Source: Rhizophagus clarus | Taxonomy: Eukaryota; Glomeromycota; Glomeromycetes; Glomerales; Glomeraceae | Length of the DNA: 64,000 nucleotides | Assembly: GCA_015698045.1 (NCBI GenBank) | Contig: BLAL01000199.1 | Location: 248,001 to 312,000 of the forward strand | Reading direction: 5' to 3' | Shown here: positions 21,440 to 35,543 of the stretch, piece by piece | Numbering within the stretch: the first letter of the stretch is position 1 | Layout: each line of letters begins with the position of its first letter | Translations under genes and position numbers: made by a program | Notes under the pieces: model-generated | What the model was told of the DNA's origin: nothing | The model's input: the letters and a program-made list of their open reading frames with translations, nothing else | The model's database searches: none

Positions 21440-23780
21440 CAATATTAACGTTATTCTATATGAACAGAGTTATTAGTTAAACTAAAAATTATGAACTATC
21501 TTTACTCTAATATTTTATATAATAGGTAAGTGTTAATAAGTTTCCAATTCAGTATTACACAAAGCACAACTCCAACTATCATTGTAAACTGATAGTGATC
21601 ATTTATATAAGTTATCTTGAATAGGTAACTCTTCAGCATGTAATTTAGTTTTAAATGAGTTAAATTTGAAATCAAATACAGTTAAATCATCAAATTTATC
21701 TTTAATGTATCTAAAAGTAAGGGACTAATCAAATAATTTTAAATACGAAAATGAGATGAAATATCTATTTCTATTTAACTTTAAAAATTGTTTGATATAT
21801 TGTATTTTTTTTAATGTTTTTTACTATGAGTGTGATAGTTTTCTCTATGGATTTGTGATTCTAATATATTGTATCATTATAAGAGAGTAATTTAGGATCA
21901 ATTACTAGATATTCTTTATTACATACTTCTTTAACTAATTTATCAACAATATTATTATAATCATCAGATTCGTAAGCTTTTACTTTTTGTAACATCATGA
22001 TTAAATTTTTAAATATATTTAATTTGATAAAAAGTATTCACAAAATACTATTATAGTTTCAGTTTTTGAACTGTGAAAATAAATAATGTATTAATTTTAA
22101 AAAACTGATTAATTATTATTTAAGAATCTGTACAAATTGTAACCCTTGTATTTCTATTTAAATATAATAATGCTATTATGATAGCTATTAACTCTGCTTT
22201 GATCACTGATGGATTATTTTAAATCTGACACTGGAAATATAAAATTAATTTCTATGATTTTGAAAGCACTACCTACTAATACTAGTTTCTGAATATCTTT
22301 TAAAGAATCCATTCATATATATAATTAAGCATAATTGATCTTTTACTATATCTTATATATTTTTGAGTTAGTTGCACAAAAGTATAAGATGAAAAAAGTC
22401 TAACATACTTCTAACTGAGAATTAGTTATATTATATTTGATTTTATTTTCTATCATAACTATATATTCAAATACTAAAGAGTCTAGTATATAAGTATCTT
22501 ATATAGACTGTGCTTTAACATTAATAGTCTTTTCTTTATCAATAAATAAAAAACACCTATTATTAGCTAATTTCCTTTTATTTTTTGATTATATATCTTT
22601 AAGTTCACAACTAGTATACTGAATTAACACTAGTGCATATATTAATGGAAAGATAGAATTATCATTAATATTATGTATTCAATATTTTATCATAGGTAAT
22701 TGATCAGTTAATAACATATGACCAAAATATGAAAAATCCAACTTATTATTATAAAAGGCTACCTATTGTTTTTTTCTCTAAAATATTATTATCTTGTAAA
22801 CAGTATTGTCTATTGATTACGAATTTAGGTTTGATTTTTCTTGATACTGTAATATTCATTATACAATATTGTTCTATGATAATTATCATTTATAGATCAT
22901 ATAGTCTGAAATTTTAAAAATGTATTTATTTATATTGTATTACAATACTTTATTTAAATATAAATTTTACCACATAAGTGACAAATTTTTTTTTATCATA
23001 TTTCATGGAATTTTTATGGATTCCATAAAAAATCCATGAAAAAAAGTCTGAAATTTTTTATTTTTATTATGGTTATTTACTAAAATTAACTATTTTTAAT
23101 CTATAATAGAACTTAATAATATTATTAAATCTTATAAATAAATTGATAGAAATGTGCAATTTATGTTGCTCTATCATTTTATCAGTTTAGTTTTTTTTTA
23201 TATCATTTGGTTTATGATTTATAAAAGTTTAAAATCACATAATATTATGATGATTTATAGGTAATAGCTACCATATTCTTTTAAATCAATTTGGTTTATG
23301 ACTTTTGATATTAATACCTAACTGAATTTACAAATCTGAGTATATAAGAAGACATATACTATTAGCAGATATTATTTAACTTAAAAAATAAATATTATGA
23401 CATTGTAAATAATAGTTTATTCTATTTTTAAATAACATATTTGTATCTAAAACTTGTGTTATGGGTAATTGCCCTTCCATAATTTTCTGTTCAACATTTG
23501 ATTAGTATGTAAGATTATTATCATACATAATAGTTAATGTACTAGCAATCAAATTGTGTTTAATCTTTAAATCTTTTAAATGAATTTTCCACTCTGTTAA
23601 CATATTGATGATAAATAATATTTCTTGTTGTAATCATATGATACTTAATTTAAAGAGAATACTAAATAAACCTTTATTCTGAAGTTGATTTTGTAATCTA
23701 ATAACTTAATACTAGAGTTGGATGGTCGATATATCCTTAATTACATAACCTAAACTTGAATAAATTATACAATTTGGTAT
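21440..23780 (-). pseudogene. decayed LINE ORF2 (RNase H and C-terminal zinc-knuckle remnants)
   Basis: Read on the minus strand, 22215-22123 gives NPSVIKAELIAIIIALLYL followed by RNTRVTICTDS and then a stop. This is the RNase H pattern K-A-E-L-I-A-I...T-D-S with its Glu and Asp kept. Further downstream, about 21656-21600 gives SFKTKLHAEELPIQDNLYK, and about 21599-21537 gives NDSWSCALCNTELE then HL: the CxxC...E..HL zinc motif seen at LINE C termini. Many stops and frame changes separate these pieces, and most of the region cannot be translated. The upstream part (22.3-23.8 kb) is assigned only by continuity. Confidence 0.6.
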
Positions 23781-24579
23781 CATTATCACTAAGTTAGTTT
23801 TTTTTTAAATAATGTATGTGCAAAAGTATTAAGAATTAATACTTGTACTGGCTAATAAAAAAAACAATTTTTTATTTTTAAAATAATAAAATACATCTCA
23901 CATAAAAATCAACAATGGGTTTTTTAAGATTAATAATAGATTTATAATACAACCAAAAACTTCATGTTGTTTGCATATTAAATATAAAAATAATTATTTT
24001 TTTTACTTTTTAATACTTACTATTTTGTAAAGAAATAAAGAAATTATAAAGATTTAGAACTATAGACTAAACTTGATATGATTTATTTGTTTATTTTTTA
24101 TATTATATTCTAAAGGATTTTAAGGCTATTTAAGCAATAACAAAAGTTTATTTGCTACTTAATTATTATTTTGGTGAATTTTCTTCTGATTTAAATTATA
24201 ACCTATAAGAAAAATAATTTTTTTTTTTAAAGAAAAAATAATTTATTGCAAAAATAAATAATTTAACTAATATTAAACCCATTTTTATGAAAATATTGTA
24301 ATTAGATGTTACCCAAATTTTGCTTTTATTTGAATTTGACTTAAATAATAAGATATAAAATATATGTACGTTTATTAATAAAAAATAAAGGAGGGTAAGG
24401 TCAATTCCGCAAATCCGCGGATACGGGCCAGGCATTAGTTATTGTACACCTAATTGTTACCATTTTAATCTTTTACGAATGGAAATAGCCTTTGTTCATA
24501 CTAAATCACGTGAACATCCGGGCGAGATATTGCTTATAAAAATACCAATACTGATTCCGTTTTGTTTCCTCTAAGCAAA
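23781..24579. other. AT-rich intergenic region upstream of the PARP-RING-DTC gene
   Basis: There is no supported gene. Composition becomes more balanced from about 24380, and the 24390-24579 stretch is the likely promoter and leader of the next gene. Confidence 0.5.
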
Positions 24580-26685
24580 ATGAGTAGTGGCAAAAGAGAA
24601 TATCAGCTTGAAGACGGAAAGTTAATTTTAGATCGAGTACGCAAATACTTCAACGTTCCGTATACGGAGCCACCAGCAAATATTGAACTTTCCAAGGATG
24701 ATCAATTATATATAGACATTGCCGATTATTTTAGAGAACAACTAAAGGAAATTTCTTGTAAAATTACCTCGATTTCAATCTTACAAAATCGAACTCTTTG
24801 GGAAAGGTAAATATAATGTATTAGTACACTAAAGTTTTATATTTGTCTAAGCTAGGTCTTTTTTCCTTTTCAAATAGGTATCAGCAATATAAGAGCTTGC
24901 AACAGGCTATAGAAAGAGAGAGAGAATCGCGGTTTAGAACTAATTTTGAAACGGCGTTTAAGGATACAGTCTTATTTCATGGAACACAACCAGAAAACGT
25001 TGTATCTATATTGGAACACGGTTTAGTATGTATAATTAATTTTTTTTTTTGATAATTTAAATAACAACTTATTAATTTTGTTAATTATCTTTGTTTGAAA
25101 AAAAAGGAACTAATTATTTCTTCTTGAACTAAAGGATGGTCGATTCTCAAAGGAATATGGTAATTGCGGACCCGCAATATATTTATCTCCAAGTTTTGTA
25201 AAATGTGATAGTTTTGCTAGTCGATATAACCCTTCGAAAAGAGCATTAGTCGTTTGCGTGACAGCCCTTGGAAAAATATTTGATAACACAATAAGTAGAA
25301 CTGTGAACCCAAATACTAAATATCCCCCTAAGGGATTTCACAGCGTCAAACATTATGTTTCCACAGCCGACGAATATGTGGTGTACGATAATGATCAAGT
25401 ACTTCCGATTTTGGCAATGTATTATGATAAATCTGAAAATAACCCTCACCCTTTCATACCAGCAATCAATTCAATAGCGGGAATTAATTCGTTTACTGCA
25501 TCAAATCAAAGTAATTTTAAAATGTCTATAAACACACCACCCCGCTTTAATTCTTCTTTTGGTTTAAGCTCCAATCGATTTAATTATGCATCGCATCACC
25601 CATCGACTACCTTAAATTTTCCTCCATTTCCAACGAATTTTAATCGGAATGTATCTCAATTACCATCTATTACACTATTTACTCCACTTTCTAAGTCCTC
25701 TCTCTCAAAATCTACGAATGTACAAACAGAGAGTCAATGGACTATTCGTAAGGCACAAGGAATGGTACAACAATGGGAAAGACAAGTTAATTTATTGAGA
25801 AGTATCTCCGACTTTTATGGTACAGCTATGGCTGATAAACAATTCTGGCCATTAAAGAAATCAAAAGGGATTTATCCACACTTAAATGCATATTTAGATC
25901 TTGTTATTTCAAAACAACCAAATATGTCTTCATCGGAATTAGACCAGGGTTTTATTAATATGTTAAAAAATCTTAATAGCTATGAAGGAATTGTATACGC
26001 TAGAAGGAGAAATGTTGAAATGTCTAGATCTATTAATTTGGGTCAGGTTATTTCTTTAGCTACACGAGATCGGCTTCAAGAAGCAGCTGCATCGGAGGAA
26101 AGCTGTACAATATGTGCAGAGTCGGTAGTAACTTTTAATCAATCTTTAGATGTCGTAAAAATGAACAATTGTCCCCACATTTTTCACAGATCTTGTATAG
26201 AAACTTGGTTGTATATGCCTTCATCACAAATGATATGCCCAAATTGTAAGACTCCTTGCCATGATCCTATGGCACCGCCTCCAATAGGACCAATGCCGGA
26301 TGGAGAAATGGCATATTCCTTTAGTGAAAAATTTGGTGCTTGGTTCATATGTTACTCGATTCCTCATGGGGCACAACTTCCTTGTCATGCAGCACCAGGA
26401 AAACCTTTTAAAGGTGCTACTCGGACAGCTGTTTGTCCAATGTATTTAAAATGGGGTCCACTTTTATTCATACGTATGGTCGCAGCTTTTTATTACCATC
26501 ACACCTTTACAGTAGGTACTTCTCTTACAACTAACATGTCTGATGTTATAACTTGGAATGGTATACATCATAAAACATCAATTGATGGTGGGTTTGGTTT
26601 TCCGGATTCAACTTACGAAGACCGAGTTTCTTTGGAGTTGGATGGGAAAGGAATTCTTTTGTTTTTAAGAGATTTGATGGTTTAA
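24580..26685 (+). CDS. PARP-RING-Deltex_C fusion protein (ADP-ribosyltransferase plus E3 ligase)
   Basis: Three exons (24580-24806, 24878-25025, 25135-26685) give 641 residues. Residues about 95-220 form a PARP catalytic domain: LFHGT with His110, GNCGPAIYLS with Tyr141, and ADEYVVYDNDQVLP with Glu205, so the H-Y-E triad is intact. Residues 221-445 are a Ser/Pro/Asn-rich linker followed by a helical part. Residues 449-496 are a RING finger (CTIC, CPHIFHRSC, CPNC). Residues about 507-641 match the Deltex C-terminal domain (GPMPDGEMAY, ICYSIPHGAQ, PGKPFKGATRTAVCP, TVGTSLTT, WNGIHHKT, GFGFPDSTY). In vertebrates RING-DTC proteins (DTX1-4, DTX3L) act on ubiquitin and ADP-ribose, and DTX3L pairs with a separate PARP9. 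Here both activities lie in one chain. Linked ADP-ribosylation and ubiquitination is inferred. The RING and DTC share one unspliced exon with most of the PARP domain, so the fusion does not depend on a guessed intron. Confidence 0.92.
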
Positions 26686-27288
26686 TATAGTTATCAAGAA
26701 AAAAAGAAAATAATATTCAGATATTTATAGTATTCTATCTAATGCATAATATTGGTATATTATTAATTACTATTGCAAAAGAGTGAAAGACAACCAAAAA
26801 TAAATGAATAAATTGTTGTGATTTGTTTTCCTATAATGAAATGTCCCAGCTGGGAAGCTGGAAAGTAAAAAGAAAAGTAATACTTTGTAATATTTTTCTG
26901 AATTAATTATCTTTCGATTTATACAAGTAATGTTATTGTTTTTGATTTAGAAAGTAGATTTACAATCAAGAAATTCGTCAAATCGAACAATTTTAAGTGG
27001 CAGACTATAAATCACGTTTTTAAAATCTAAAGTTAGAAAGTTAGTCTCATTTTTATTGTTTATTTTTACCCCATGTGTCCAATTGTTTATCTGTACATAT
27101 TTGAATAGCTCTTAACATCCCTGTATAATATGAAAAAACTTTTTTATACCACACGAAAGTTGTGAATTTTGCTATTATATATTATTAAATAGAAATTTTT
27201 ATTTGCTATATCTATCTATATAAACCACCATTCAAATAAAATGAGAGTACGCGAATTAAATTTATTTATGTATAATAAATATTTGCAT
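26686..27288. other. convergent intergenic region
   Basis: This holds the 3' untranslated regions of the PARP-RING-DTC gene (+) and CDC5 (-). No additional gene is seen. Confidence 0.5.
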
Positions 27289-30251
<2,963 letters not shown>

Positions 30252-30571
30252 TTTTATCGTATACCAAAGAGATTTTTATTAGAACGGAATACTCTGCTAT
30301 ATTATCGATCTTTGATAGAGTTGCGCGGATTAGCGATATTTTTCTTGATTAACATTTATTTTTATTATTGAAATATCTCCTTTTATGCAATATTTGGGTC
30401 ATGTGATTACTAATTTCTGAATTTTAGTTTGACACGATCGACCAAATAAAAAAGGTTTGGTTTTTTTTTTCATTCAAATAAAATAGATTTGCAAAATTTA
30501 TATAAAAATCAAATTTATGCTTGTTTTATTTTATTCATAAATATTGAACTGCTTATAAACATCAAACGTTA

Positions 30572-32715
30572 TCAAACTGCTCTAGGTCTTTTTGTCACTT
30601 GTCCCGTATACCCATATTTCGAATTACTAGCATTCATTTATTTTTTTTTAAAAAAAAAAAAGATAAAAATAAATTATCATTAAAAAAACTTTAAATAAAT
30701 GTACAGTTAACTTACCTTGGTGTACTGCATATATTGTTAGATCTTTTTATTCCAGTTATTTGTCCGGTAGTTCCCAAAGTATTTGTACCTTGGTTATTTT
30801 CGTTCCTAGCTCCATTGTAGTTGAAATTATCTTTACCGTTATTCTTGGCATAATTCAAATTATCAACCTTTTGAGATTTCCTTGATGATTCAATATTAGC
30901 CGTATTGGTCCACAAAGAATTAGAATTGGATGTAAAATCGTAAGTAGATTTATCGTTAATAGGATCCAACTGTGATGTTAAGTATTTATAAGTTTCATTA
31001 TTCTTGTCCGTCGTAAGGTCAGTTGATAAATTATTCTGTTCTGTCTGCAAAGATTGACTCAATGATGAGATTTGAAGACGTGTTGGATAAGGTGAATGAT
31101 TCGTTTGTTCAATCGAAGCATTATCAACACTTAATTCGCAATAAAATTAATGATTTTGTGAAAATTTTCGGAAATTTAAAATTAAATTAAAATCAAATCG
31201 ATGTTACCAATCCAGTCTATCTTCATTTGGTGAATGGTCGATATACAAAACAGAATCGATTTGCGGTGATAGACTGTCGAATTCAGAAAACAAATGCGCA
31301 TATTGGGAGTCTAAGGCTAAATTACATTATATAGGTGAATAATAATTAATTTTACTTTTTCTTAAGTAAAATAACTTACCGTCATATTGCGCTTTAATCG
31401 CAGACGGGCTTAATTTGTTTTCTATACCTGTTAGAGGTAATTTTAATGGAATTTTCTAAAGGAATTCATTCTCTAAAAGAGTAAATATTTTGAGCAAACC
31501 TTCTGAACTGCTCGTATCATTTATATTAGTTTGTCTACTTGCTGTTAAGAATAAATTATCGGAGTTCTCATTACTTGGATCATTAATTATTAATCGTTCT
31601 GAATCTGAGGATGTTACTGGATTTTCCAAGTGATTTATGGCTAGTTTTTGAGTAATAGTTTGAGTTTCTTTTATTTTATAGTCTTGAACTATATTTCTAT
31701 CGGATTTTGTGTTATTTATTGTTATGGAAGGTTCAGGAATAGGTATTATTTTTGGAGCGAATTCTGCTTTCCTATATAACTCGTCAACAACAAATTTTGA
31801 CTTGAAGCCAAATTTGAATAAGAATACTATATGATATTTACTTGATTAAATTATTGAAGTTTATTTTACACCTACCGAAGGTACTTTCACTTTAGTTATT
31901 TCCTGTCCATATTTCTTGTCATACATGCAATTACCCATCAAATTTCCAAACATTCTTAAAGCACGCTTCAGTGCGTCCGTCGCCGCTTCTTTTTTTGCCT
32001 TTCAAAAATATTTCTTATTGTGCGATTTTAATCAAAATGTCCAAAAAAAAAAAGTTTTAATATACCTTTTCGAGAGCACCTGCCTTGCTTTTCAAATTGT
32101 CACAGGAACCATATCCAATATCCTATTTATAAGGTAGATATATATCTACTAGTGTTCCAATAATTAATAACGCGTTCCAAAAACTATTATTTTTACCTCG
32201 TGATAAGTCCCATCCTTAAGGGTCACTCTGCAGGTTACCGCTACTCCAATAGAAAACTTACCGGTATCGTGATTGCAATCAATCTAAGATAAATTGAGAG
32301 ATTAGAAATTAGGAGGCTGATCAAAGATTTTGAAGAAGAAACGTACAAAATCGACCGTTATATCAACTATACTTGACGACCACCCATTAAAACCAAAGAC
32401 GTCATTAGCTAAATTCATTGCTTTCCATCCTTCTAAATAAATTACTTTGCCACCTTGAAAGCAAATGGTAATTTAAGTTAATAAAATTTCTCTCAAGTCA
32501 CTATGCAACAAATATGAAAACAAAATGTTTTATTTCTCACCTCCAGGACCTGGACGACTGCTAACGTACTCTGGTCCCAATTGTTTAGCGAGGTTAGCTT
32601 GAATGGTATTGTATTCCTCTAAGGTATAAGAGGTAGTTTCCCAAACTGGGGACGCGTTGCCTATTTCTTTTTCATTCTTGGACGGTCTTTGTTGGTGTCT
32701 CCCGTTAAGTCGCAT
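30572..32715 (-). CDS. RAD52: DNA recombination and repair protein Rad52
   Basis: Rad52 anneals single strands and loads Rad51 during homologous recombination in the nucleus. Ten minus-strand exons are inferred: 32715-32541, 32453-32347, 32283-32197, 32122-32066, 31998-31876, 31800-31500, 31427-31380, 31310-31208, 31129-30716 and 30626-30572. They give about 489 residues. The N-terminal annealing domain is clear: [67 protein letters not shown], and [18 protein letters not shown]. The C-terminal half is Ser/Asn-rich and weakly conserved, as usual for Rad52; its last exons were chosen only by splice phase. The last exon gives a basic tail (QVTKRPRAV). The 320-bp gap to CDC5 holds no further gene, so the two genes are arranged head to tail. 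Confidence 0.9.
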
Positions 32716-33658
32716 GGTAAAAAAAGCTTTAAAATATATTAGTGCACCAAAGTGTGTAACAATTATGTATAAATTTCGATTTAAAGTTTAGACTTTAGAC
32801 TTACAACATCTTATGACCGAGATCTAATGTTTACTTTTTTCACGAGTATGTAGAGATGTGGCGCAGCAGATGCAGCAACCTGAAGAATTCCGCAATAGCT
32901 GGATATACATAGAAATCAGCAGTGCCGATCATAAAATTGCGGAATTTTTGAAGGTTTTTGTATCACTTTACCTTAGATGCACTATACCTTAAATTAAAAT
33001 AACTATTCTATTCATATTTAAAAAAATAAATGTATAACATAGTTAGAATTTTCAGTTTTTTAGCATATATATTTATTTTATAAAGTTTTCTTTGGTAAAA
33101 AAAAATTAATAATTTGTAATAATATTTTCATTAAAAAAACATTAATTTCTTTTTTAAAATAAATCTTTTTTAAACTCAAAATATTGTATACCAGTATAAA
33201 TATAATTAAATTTTAGCAATAATCTTTATATAGCTATTCAATCTAAATATAAAATAGAATTGAAAGATATTGTATACAATATATTTCATTACTCTTTTAT
33301 GAACTTTCTGAAAGTTATGAAAAATTAAGTTATTAAGATTAGTAATACAATTAATGTTATTACTGAAGCTATACAAAAAGGAAAAGATATTACTTCATGA
33401 ATTTTTATTTAAAGAGTAATATAAGGATAGCCTATTAAAAAAATGATATTGTAATCTTTTTTTAGATCAAAATAAAAAATCTTTATAAACTAAAAATGAT
33501 TTATACAAAAAAATGACATTGAACAAATAGTAAAGAAAATGTATAAAAAGGTCTAGTAAAATAATTTTTTTTTTTTTTTTTTGCTACTTATTTAATAACA
33601 ATATTTTAAAACTGAATTTTTTGTCATAATGCTTTTAATGCTTTATACATAAAAATTT
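32716..33658. other. intergenic region RAD52-GET3
   Basis: The first 230 bases upstream of RAD52 are more complex and include an 11-bp perfect inverted repeat, AATTCCGCAAT (32886-32896) with ATTGCGGAATT (32936-32946). The rest is AT-rich with no supported gene. Confidence 0.5.
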
Positions 33659-35354
33659 TTATTGACTAACATCCATTAATAAATCATCAGGGGGCACGTA
33701 AGGCTTAACCAACATTTCCGAAAACTCTCTAATATCTTGCGTGCCACGTATTTCTTTTGTTAAAAGAGGCATTAACACAATGTGGAAATCTTCATAAAGA
33801 TCATAGATTTGATCCAAGTATTTTCGTTGCATCCTATGTCGAACTAGGCATTGTTCGCAATTGGAATCTTTAAAAATAAAAGAAAATAACAATAGAATAA
33901 ATAATAAGATAAATATAAAAAAAAAAAATTGTGTATCCATTTGGGAAATACCTTTCCGCGGGAATAATAGTTGATTTACAACGATATTGTGAGTATCGAT
34001 CTGGTATGTAGTCAATTCTTGAATCATACGTTCAGTCTCATAAAGAGACAAAAATTCGGAAATACATACACAGATAAATGTTGTCTTTTCCTGTATGTAT
34101 GTATAAAAGTCATAAGTATCAATCTCATTATGTACATATGATATTAAAGACAATAGTATACGTAGAACTTACTGGATCTTTAAATTGGTTATTAACTTCT
34201 GTAATAATGGCACGCATCCCTTCGAGTTTTCCAAACATATCTTCTTGATTGGCGTTCAGTCCCATCATACCCGACATCTATTATAACAATATGATAATTA
34301 TTAAATATATTTCATTCTTTTAAAATAAAAATATATATATATTTTTTTTTCATATATAATCCTAGTTTCTAATTAATCAACCTTACTTGTTGAAACATTG
34401 GCCCAAACCGTCCACTTAATTGCGAAATTTTTGCCAATGCTTTTTCTAAAACACTGGGAAAGCTCAAAAACCGCAATGTGTGACCAGTGGGCGCAGTATC
34501 AAAGATGATGACTGAATATTCCATTGTTTTTACTTGCCTGGAAATCGAATCATGATTTAAGTAAATAGACTAATTATAAGAAAGAAATGAAAATGATTTA
34601 CGAAGAAATATTTTTTATTGAAAATTGCAAAAATTAAATAAAATATTTACTTCATGACTTCAGCAAATCCCATAGCTTCGTCAACGCCAGGAATTGCGAA
34701 TGCAAGGTCTTGCATCATAGCTCCCATAGCTCCACCACCTTGTTGTTCAGCTAAAAACATAAAATGAAAGCCAGAATTAAAATGAAAGTTAACCGATGTT
34801 AAACTAACTCACTTATAATGAAAAATATATTTACATTGATCCAGCATCTCTTGAATCGACGATGTTGGATCAATTTCCTGTATTTATTAAAAGTTATCAA
34901 TAAAAGAATTCAAGTATGTATATTAAATTGATACATTTGCGATCTACGATAATAAAGTTTATTTAAAAATATCCCACAATACCATAGCATATAAATTTGT
35001 AAACCCTTCTACTAACGTTGCCTCTTTGCTAAACTTTTGACCGAAGGCATCGCTAAGATTATGTGCTGGGTCAGTTGATATCAGTAATACAGAATCTCTC
35101 ACTTTACTCAACTGTACGGCGAGTGAACATGAGGTGGTCGTTTTGCCTTATCAGAAGAAAAAAAAACTTGGTGAACATTATTCTACAAGAAATGAAGACA
35201 ATAGACTTGAGGTGTATAATTAATTGATGAGAGAAGTTTTACCAACACCACCCTTTCCACCCACGAATATCCAGTGTAAGGATTTTTGGTCCAACACATT
35301 TTGTAAAGTGGGTTCAAGTTTTTCGAATTCTTCGTCAGAGGATTCGTGCGACAT
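33659..35354 (-). CDS. GET3: Get3/TRC40 (ArsA-like) ATPase for tail-anchored proteins
   Basis: Get3 is a cytosolic homodimeric ATPase that carries tail-anchored membrane proteins to the Get1/Get2 receptor at the ER. Eight minus-strand exons are inferred: 35354-35243, 35146-34983, 34877-34835, 34750-34651, 34537-34387, 34277-34173, 34090-33952 and 33867-33659. They give 340 residues (yeast 354). Visible motifs are the deviant P-loop [15 protein letters not shown], switch [17 protein letters not shown], switch [15 protein letters not shown], the Met-rich client-binding helix region (GPMFQQMSGMMG), and the zinc-binding CEQC near the C terminus that holds the dimer. The ATG at 35354 begins an acidic leader typical of the family. 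Confidence 0.96.
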
Positions 35355-35543
35355 GTTGATTGTAATGCAAAAGAGAAAAAAAAGAGTTCTATTTTGGTAA
35401 GTAAATTTGAATGACTGATTTGAAGTTTTTACAACTTAAAATCACGTACATTTTATACTAACCAAATTAGGCTAGAATAATTTGCCATATATATGCTAAT
35501 AGTAAAAAAAAATTTGTTGTTAAAAAAAGCGATTTTCTTTACA
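35355..35543. promoter_or_regulatory. divergent promoter GET3 / double-BTB gene
   Basis: A 189-bp gap separates two divergently oriented start codons, so both 5' ends must be driven from here or from within transcribed sequence. No specific factor site was identified. Confidence 0.4.
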
